A stretch of DNA of 15,755 nt from Thermoplasmata archaeon (GTDB lineage: Archaea > Thermoplasmatota > Thermoplasmata > Thermoplasmatales > Thermoplasmataceae), in the NCBI GenBank assembly GCA_021797525.1, contig JAJZZQ010000003.1, positions 1-15,755 on the forward strand, in the 5' to 3' direction. Within the stretch, counting starts at the first letter, position 1, and each line of letters starts with the position of its first letter. This document shows positions 11,042-15,755 of this stretch, one piece after another. A program made the translations under genes and the position numbers. Below the pieces are notes generated by a model, which searched no databases, was not told where the DNA came from, and saw only the letters and a list, made by a program, of their open reading frames with translations.

Positions 11042-13179
11042 ACCATGCCTCCAATAATTACTAAAAACATTGCTATCAGTTTGATTGCCGCAAATGGCAG
11101 CAAAACTCCTCCAACTCCATAAATGAACAGGTTCTTAAGGAATATTCTGAGTGTGCTCTGCGGCTTGAATTTTGTTCCACGTAGAGCTATTGGTATGAGT
11201 GCTGGAATAACTATCGCATTGAAAATCAGTGCAGAAAGCACGGCAATATGCGGTGTTAGTCTGAGGATGTTCAAAGCACCAAGTGCAGGGATACTTGCAA
11301 ACATTACAGGCACTATAGCAAAGTACTTGGCAACATCGTTGGTGATGCTGAATGTCGTCACCGCACCCCTTGTCATCAAGAGCTGCTTCCCCAGCATGAC
11401 AACATCAATGATCTTTGATGGGTTTGATTCTAGGTCTACCATATTAGCAGCATCCTTGGCTGCGAAAGTTCCCGACGCCATTGCAAGACCGACATCCGCG
11501 GCAGCAAGAGCTGGAGCATCGTTCGTGCCATCCCCTATCATCGCAACAACCCTGTTCTCGGCCTGTTCATCCTTTACTTTCTGGTACTTGGTCTCAGGCT
11601 TGGCCTGGGCAACAAATTCATCAATCCCAACCTCACCCGCTATGCTTCTGGCCGTAAGTGGATGGTCCCCGGTGATCATTACCGGTCTAATCCCCATCCT
11701 CCTAAGTCCCAGAATTCTATCCCTGATTCCAGGTTTGATCACGTCCTTGAAGTAGATTAGCCCGATGATGTCACCGTTCACGGATACTGCAATTGGAGTC
11801 CCTCCTTCAGATGTGATTTTTTCCACGGTCTCGTCATAATTGTCAGGGCATGATCTTGCAGCTTCCTTTATGGCCTCAGGTGCACCCTTGTAAATGGTCG
11901 TTTCCTCTGTCAGACGAGTCTGGAGCTCGAATTTCTTTCTGAACCTGTGCCTCTGGAAGATTTCCCTTCCCCCCTTTGGCAATGTGAAGTCATCAGAGTC
12001 AACAAGAGTTATTCCACTTCTCCTTGTTACTGCGCTAAATTCCTCATGGACACCCTCCCTCAAGGCGTCATACTCCTTTGGGACGAACTTTTTCGTGAAA
12101 GCTAGTTCCGCTATGCTCCTCCCTTCCGGAGTATCATCATTCCACGATGAAAGGAAAGAAGCCTCGGCTAGTTCCCGCTCAGTGTGGTTTCCTAAGGGAA
12201 TAAACTCATGGGCACGCCTATTCCCAACAGTTATTGTTCCGGTCTTGTCAAGGAGTATTACATCTGCATCTCCTGCTGTCTCTATGGCTTTTCCGGATTT
12301 AGCGATTATGCTATTTCTGGACATCCTGGTTATTCCAGATATACCTATAGCGGGTAGCAGTGCCCCAATTGTGGTCGGCAACAGGCAGACGTATAGAGCT
12401 ATAAGCACGGACAGATCGGCTCCGAGGTTAAGCAGAAGAGAGAGTCCTATTAGTGCCACCAGGATTATTGTAAACACACCTGTAAGCCCGATCAGCAAAA
12501 TCGATAGAGCCACCTCATTTGGCGTCTTTGGCCTTTCAGAGGATTCAACCATCTTCACAAGCTTGCTTATATAAGTCTCGTCAGGGTTGACATTAACAAC
12601 AGCAACTATGGAGTCGCTGACAACCGTAGATCCCCCAATGATAGTGTCTCCCTTGGACTTCCTCACCCCTGCAGATTCTCCAGTGAGAAGGGACTCGTCC
12701 AACATTGCAATTCCCTCTAAGACTTCAGAATCAATTGGAACCAGATCGCCTTTCTCAATAAGGATGATATCTCCCTTTCTCAGCTCAGAGGATGCGACAG
12801 ACTCAATTGTTCTCTCACCGTTTTCCTTTACCAGTATCCTCTTGGCAATTCCTTCTTTTTCCAGTCTCTTCAGGCTGGCTGCTGATGCCCTGGATCTGGC
12901 CTCCGCAAATGAATCAGAAATGGTGCTGAACCATACAGTTACAAAGAGTATCGCGGTGACATATGTATAAAAAACTCTGTCATTCTGGTGTGCTAAGCCA
13001 GGAAAAGCCCCTGGTACTATTGTCATGAGTAAAACTATCAGGAAGGAAAGTTCAACCACGAACATGACCGTGTTATCTATGAGCCTCACCGGGCTCATTC
13101 TTGCGAGTGAATCCTTTAACACAAATGACCAGTTGATTCGCTCTTCACGAGTTTCATTTCTGCTATGCTTAAAGGGCAT
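11038..13179 (-). CDS. kdpB: Potassium-transporting ATPase subunit B (KdpB), P-type ATPase
   Basis: This is the 713-aa ATP-hydrolysing subunit of the Kdp pump. P-type motifs are intact: TGES at 166-169 (actuator domain), the membrane PTT (268-270), phosphorylation site DKTGT at 311-315 (D311), KGAPEA at 431-436, TGDH at 503-506 and the hinge GDGTNDAP at 549-556. The serine of TGES, which in E. coli is an inhibitory phosphorylation site, is present. Membrane helices lie around 35-60, 70-90, 225-285 and 600-710. Length matches the family. It begins inside the end of kdpA (11-nt overlap) and ends in a 4-nt overlap with kdpC, so all three subunits are translationally linked. Confidence 0.97.
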   Translation of the reverse strand: MPFKHSRNETREERINWSFVLKDSLARMSPVRLIDNTVMFVVELSFLIVLLMTIVPGAFPGLAHQNDRVFYTYVTAILFVTVWFSTISDSFAEARSRASAASLKRLEKEGIAKRILVKENGERTIESVASSELRKGDIILIEKGDLVPIDSEVLEGIAMLDESLLTGESAGVRKSKGDTIIGGSTVVSDSIVAVVNVNPDETYISKLVKMVESSERPKTPNEVALSILLIGLTGVFTIILVALIGLSLLLNLGADLSVLIALYVCLLPTTIGALLPAIGISGITRMSRNSIIAKSGKAIETAGDADVILLDKTGTITVGNRRAHEFIPLGNHTERELAEASFLSSWNDDTPEGRSIAELAFTKKFVPKEYDALREGVHEEFSAVTRRSGITLVDSDDFTLPKGGREIFQRHRFRKKFELQTRLTEETTIYKGAPEAIKEAARSCPDNYDETVEKITSEGGTPIAVSVNGDIIGLIYFKDVIKPGIRDRILGLRRMGIRPVMITGDHPLTARSIAGEVGIDEFVAQAKPETKYQKVKDEQAENRVVAMIGDGTNDAPALAAADVGLAMASGTFAAKDAANMVDLESNPSKIIDVVMLGKQLLMTRGAVTTFSITNDVAKYFAIVPVMFASIPALGALNILRLTPHIAVLSALIFNAIVIPALIPIALRGTKFKPQSTLRIFLKNLFIYGVGGVLLPFAAIKLIAMFLVIIGGMV

Positions 13180-14830
13180 TTCTTATCTCCTCCAGATGCA
13201 TAAGAATTGGCCCAACAGCAAGGAACGGGAAAAACGTTAGTACGGCGAGTATGAGGATACTGAAAATGAGTATTGCGGGGAAAATCAGGTTATCTGTCCT
13301 CAAAGCTACTTCTGTGCTCCTCTTCTTGCCAGACATTCTTCCAGCTATGGCCAGCATTATGAATATTGGTATGAACCGGCCAGCCCACATCACTATTCCA
13401 GTAGAAACATTGAAAAAGACAGTGTTTCCTGTGGATCCCAAGAAATCTGAGCCGTTGTTTGCCGCAGCAGAAGTGTATTCATAGAATATCTGCGTGAACC
13501 CAACAGGTCCATTTCCAAGGCCTATAGTGTGGACTGCACCAATTGCATAGGCAATGACTGTTGGGACAAGGATAATTATTGGATGTGATAAAAATGCTAT
13601 AATTGCTAGTTTAACATCATTTGCAGTGATTTTGGCTCCAAGATATTCCGGGGTTCTACCTGCCATAAGGCCAACAATGAACACGGTTATTATCACGTAC
13701 ATGAGCATGTACATGGCTCCAACTCCTACCCCTCCGGGGGTTGCCTGAATTATCATGCCCATGAAGGCTGCCAGTATCACAAGTGAATGCATTGCTGCAA
13801 GGGATGTGTTTACAGAACCGGTTGTGAAGGCAGTGGTTGTTACTATGTATAAGACTGTGGAGAAACCCCCAAACCTTGTCTCCATTCCCGGGCCTAATAC
13901 AGTAACAGGAATCAACGCAACTGCAAGGTCAATGGCGTATAGGCCGTAAGATGCAATTAGAATAGTTCTGCCTTCTCCGTTCTTATGCAACATTTGTCCG
14001 AAGAGAAATGGCATTGAAGTAGGAATCAGCATCATGGCCCCAAGTTCAATGTAATTGGTAAGGGGACTGGGGTTTTCAAATGGATAGGCCGAGTTTGCCC
14101 CGTAATATCCGCCCCCGTTTGTTCCAAGTTGCATTATTGATACAAGCGATGAAACTGGTCCTACTTTTATGAGTTCAAAACTTCCAGAGAGAGTCCTTAC
14201 AAGACTGTAACCTGAAAGGGATTGTGGTATCCCAAGTCCGATAAGAAGTAAGGCCAGAATAAGAGTCAGGGGGAGAAGTACCCTTGTCATAGTCCTCACC
14301 ATGTCTGTATAAAAATTCCCGAGATTCCCGTCTCCACCTTTTTTTCCTGCAAAACCCCTAAAAATGGCCACAGCCACCACAATGCCAGAAGCTGCAGAGG
14401 TGAATTGCAAGAACTGAATTCCCACCATCTGCCCGATGTATGACAATGTGGAGCCTCCGTTATAATGCTGGAGATTTGTGTTGGAGGAGATAGACATTGC
14501 TGTGTTAAGTGCTAATGACCAGCTCATTCCGGGGAATTTCATTGGGTTCAGGGGAAGTGCCCCCTGAAAAGTAAGGACAACGAATGATATTGCAGCAGAA
14601 AAAACAGTGAATATAAAGAGGCTGAGAAAATACTCCTTCCAGTCCATGCTTTTGTTCCTGTCGAATCCAAGTATACGATAGATAATGTTTTCCACTGGAT
14701 TCAGTATTTTGTCTAGAAAAGATTTCTCGTTTCCATAGACCTTTTTCAAATATTTTGAGAGGCCCCAAGAGAGGGCAATTATCGTTGCCCAAACTAGTGC
14801 AGTGATAAGGAGATAACCTGCCCCTATCAT
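13169..14830 (-). CDS. kdpA: Potassium-transporting ATPase subunit A (KdpA), K+ channel-like subunit
   Basis: This 553-aa membrane subunit binds and selects potassium. The four pore-loop regions are recognisable: SSNTNLQHYNGG (115-126), LGTNGGGYYGANSAYPFENP (235-254), TTTAFTTGSVNTS (331-343) and YEYTSAAANNGSDFLG (450-465). About ten membrane helices surround them, and length is normal. ATG 14830 is preceded by GGAGGGT about 10 nt upstream, supporting the start. A TATA-like element lies at 14919-14930. No KdpF-sized gene precedes it, only a 13-codon ORF. Together with KdpB and KdpC it forms a high-affinity uptake pump, normally induced by potassium shortage. No KdpD or KdpE is encoded nearby. 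Confidence 0.97.
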   Translation of the reverse strand: MIGAGYLLITALVWATIIALSWGLSKYLKKVYGNEKSFLDKILNPVENIIYRILGFDRNKSMDWKEYFLSLFIFTVFSAAISFVVLTFQGALPLNPMKFPGMSWSLALNTAMSISSNTNLQHYNGGSTLSYIGQMVGIQFLQFTSAASGIVVAVAIFRGFAGKKGGDGNLGNFYTDMVRTMTRVLLPLTLILALLLIGLGIPQSLSGYSLVRTLSGSFELIKVGPVSSLVSIMQLGTNGGGYYGANSAYPFENPSPLTNYIELGAMMLIPTSMPFLFGQMLHKNGEGRTILIASYGLYAIDLAVALIPVTVLGPGMETRFGGFSTVLYIVTTTAFTTGSVNTSLAAMHSLVILAAFMGMIIQATPGGVGVGAMYMLMYVIITVFIVGLMAGRTPEYLGAKITANDVKLAIIAFLSHPIIILVPTVIAYAIGAVHTIGLGNGPVGFTQIFYEYTSAAANNGSDFLGSTGNTVFFNVSTGIVMWAGRFIPIFIMLAIAGRMSGKKRSTEVALRTDNLIFPAILIFSILILAVLTFFPFLAVGPILMHLEEIRNAL

Positions 14831-14868
14831 GACGGCCTACCCTCCCTCTTCCCAAAGTATATCAGCAT
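14827..14868 (-). CDS. 13-aa leader ORF at the kdpF position
   Basis: ATG 14868 opens MLIYFGKREGRPS, and its TGA overlaps the kdpA ATG as ATGA. It is too short and too charged to be KdpF (a single membrane helix of about 29 residues). The kdpA ribosome-binding site lies inside it, so it may be a coupling leader or simply chance. Translation is unproven. Confidence 0.3.
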   Translation of the reverse strand: MLIYFGKREGRPS

Positions 14869-14918
14869 TGCGTTTTTTTCTGAGTTTACATCTTTATGAC
14901 AGTTAAAATTGTCTTGCC

Positions 14919-14930
14919 TATAAATAAATA
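14919..14930 (-). promoter_or_regulatory. Probable TATA box of the kdpABC operon
   Basis: The minus strand reads TATTTATTTATA. Transcription would begin near 14893, leaving about 60 nt of leader before kdpA that includes a Shine-Dalgarno sequence. The region upstream (14935-14990) is very AT-rich and holds the palindrome TATATTAATATA at 14944-14955, a possible activator or repressor site. Confidence 0.45.
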
Positions 14931-15042
14931 TTTTTCGTATATTTATATTAATATATTGTACACATTTTTTATTGTAAAGACGGCACATAATACTACCCCC
15001 ATAATCAAATCCATAACGAAAATGACTTCAAAATAGCGTAAT

Positions 15043-15357
15043 CTATCGTTCCCTATTTTCTAGGGAAGGAGGATTGGCTCGTGGGCCCTTGGCAGCGCTT
15101 AAAACTATTGAGCTGACAACACTTTTCACACCGGGAATTTTCATAATCTTGTTTTTCAGGATATCTCGGAATTCTTCTATGCTTTTGGAACTAACAACAG
15201 TAGCTATGTCAAATTCTCCCGTCACTTCGTAAACCTCTAGGACAGCGTCGATCATACAGAGTTCGCGGGTAACCTCTTCTATTCTCATAGTGTCTACAAA
15301 AATATCGACAATCGCCGTCACAGGTTTTATGTTTCCAGATTCTACTCCAACGGTCAT
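15043..15357 (-). CDS. Stand-alone Lrp/AsnC-type RAM (ligand-binding) domain protein
   Basis: I start at ATG 15357 (MTVGVESGNIKPVTAIVDIF), giving 104 aa. The frame is open to 15501, but the extra residues look unlike protein of this family and span a TATA-like element. Residues 12-90 follow the RAM pattern: strand VTAIVDIFVD, helix, strand DAVLEVYEVTGEFDIATVVS (the conserved V-x-x-V-T-G-x-x-D core), helix EEFRDILKNKIMKI, then PGVKSVVSSIVL. There is no DNA-binding helix-turn-helix. Such proteins bind small effectors, often amino acids, and may partner with full Lrp proteins. It is transcribed in the same direction as kdpA, about 210 bp upstream with its own promoter region, and could be a sensor linked to transport. 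Confidence 0.78.
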   Translation of the reverse strand: MTVGVESGNIKPVTAIVDIFVDTMRIEEVTRELCMIDAVLEVYEVTGEFDIATVVSSKSIEEFRDILKNKIMKIPGVKSVVSSIVLSAAKGPRANPPSLENRER

Positions 15358-15452
15358 CGCTCTGCGAAGTTGATTGTTTTGGGGTATTAATATGTTTTGA
15401 TATTTATTTTCAAATAATAAGATAATTACTATTTTCGCGAGCTCCCTAGAAG

Positions 15453-15464
15453 AATATATAAATA
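15453..15464 (-). promoter_or_regulatory. Probable TATA box for the RAM-domain gene
   Basis: The minus strand reads TATTTATATATT, including the archaeal consensus TTTATATA. Transcription would start around 15430, leaving about 70 nt of leader before ATG 15357. It argues against a start at 15501. Confidence 0.45.
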
Positions 15465-15555
15465 CTGTAATCGTCGTTATTATATATGGCAGCAACATCA
15501 TACTTAAGTAGGTCTACCAAGCTGCTCAGTGAATCAAATGCTGAGTATAGGTATC

Positions 15556-15576
15556 ACTCCTCTAAAGCACGGGAGT
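15556..15576. repeat. Short hairpin, possible IS200/IS605 right-end structure
   Basis: ACTCC (15556-15560) pairs with GGAGT (15572-15576). On the minus strand the loop contains GCTTTAGAG, reminiscent of the CTTTAG loops seen in right-end hairpins of archaeal IS200/IS605 elements. This is resemblance only. Confidence 0.3.
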
Positions 15577-15609
15577 CTCATGTTTCCCTAATCGTCGCTC
15601 ATAAGTCGA

Positions 15610-15634
15610 ACATTTCATGAAATTCATGAAATGT
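15610..15634. repeat. 25-bp palindrome with 12-bp perfect arms
   Basis: ACATTTCATGAA (15610-15621) and TTCATGAAATGT (15623-15634) are exact reverse complements around a single A. Further TCATGA copies occur at 15641-15646 and 15670-15675. It is either a protein-binding site or a strong hairpin in the 3' region of a leftward transcript. Confidence 0.6.
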
Positions 15635-15669
15635 GAGATGTCATGAAAAAAGTTCTTTTGACCACGCTT

Positions 15670-15755
15670 TCATGACGATGTTAGCGTGAGAGCCGGAGAG
15701 GCAGCAGAGTTTAGTCTTGACCTGCGAGGTCGTACTTTAGATTTGCTGCCCTTCG
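15670..15755 (-). CDS. Possible 3' end of a leftward gene, perhaps tnpB (partial)
   Basis: From the right edge one minus-strand frame stays open and reads KGSKSKVRPRRSRLNSAASP and then ALTLTSS before TGA (15670-15672). Basic, serine/alanine-rich tails after a V-R-P are a feature I associate with the ends of archaeal TnpB proteins, and the hairpins inside and beyond this stretch would suit a transposon right end. Only 27 residues are visible, so the identity is a guess. Confidence 0.28.
   Translation of the reverse strand, partial: KGSKSKVRPRRSRLNSAASPALTLTSS

Noticed and set aside
11123..13748. Long rightward open frames opposite kdpB and kdpA
   Set aside because: They are antisense shadows of strongly conserved kdp genes and show no independent motifs.
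15358..15501. 48-residue N-terminal extension of the RAM-domain protein
   Set aside because: It crosses the probable TATA box of the gene and does not resemble a helix-turn-helix or other Lrp segment.
15486..15620. Rightward 44-codon frame starting MAATSYLSRSTKLL near a TATA-like sequence
   Set aside because: The TATA element reads better for the leftward RAM gene, the peptide has no recognisable pattern, and it runs into the palindrome; it could not be supported as a gene.

Overview
This window most likely comes from an archaeon, and a Thermoplasmata-type (Thermoplasmatales) genome fits best. The tRNA gene has an archaeal/eukaryal-type B box and no encoded CCA. AT-rich TATA elements lie about 25 nt before several start codons, which suggests leaderless transcripts. 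Genes are packed with 4-nt ATGA overlaps, and the transposase remnant is of the TnpB type. The taxonomic call is inference. The archaeal call is firmer.

Bases 1-124 hold the last codons of a probable upstream gene and a tRNA-Ser(GCU) gene. Directly after it comes an integrated mobile element that reaches at least to about 5.7-6.3 kb. Its tyrosine integrase runs leftward and its last 16 codons plus stop lie on the tRNA 3' half, so the tRNA is the attachment site. The element is built from three divergent cassettes. In each, a small DNA-binding protein (RHH, then AbrB, then RHH) leads a leftward operon, and a second protein of the same fold is transcribed rightward from the other side of a short, repeat-rich intergenic region. 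The leftward operons carry integrase, zinc-ribbon, C2H2-like and DUF6011-like proteins and very small ORFs, coupled by ATGA overlaps.

The third rightward regulator is followed by an AT-rich cargo pair at 3984-5650. One gene encodes a 365-aa soluble protein with a DUF4868/KwaB-like C-terminal half. The other encodes a 188-aa four-helix membrane protein resembling KwaA. They face tail to tail with a 2-nt gap. I read them as a divergent, possibly undescribed archaeal relative of the Kiwa anti-phage system. This is the main discovery candidate, and it rests on remembered family patterns rather than a search.

From about 5.7 to 7.3 kb there are two small coupled ORFs and a 310-aa protein I do not recognise. 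At 7.6-9.5 kb there is an APC-superfamily permease fused to a C-terminal CBS pair. Its coding frame extends upstream of the first ATG without any usable start codon. About 1.07 kb without an intact gene follows, containing a decayed TnpB zinc-finger region.

The leftward kdpA-kdpB-kdpC operon (14830-10571) encodes a high-affinity potassium-pumping P-type ATPase. No KdpD/KdpE is present. A stand-alone Lrp/AsnC-type RAM domain protein lies just upstream of kdpA. The right edge (15550-15755) is rich in hairpins and ends in a short leftward open frame, possibly the end of an IS200/IS605-type element.
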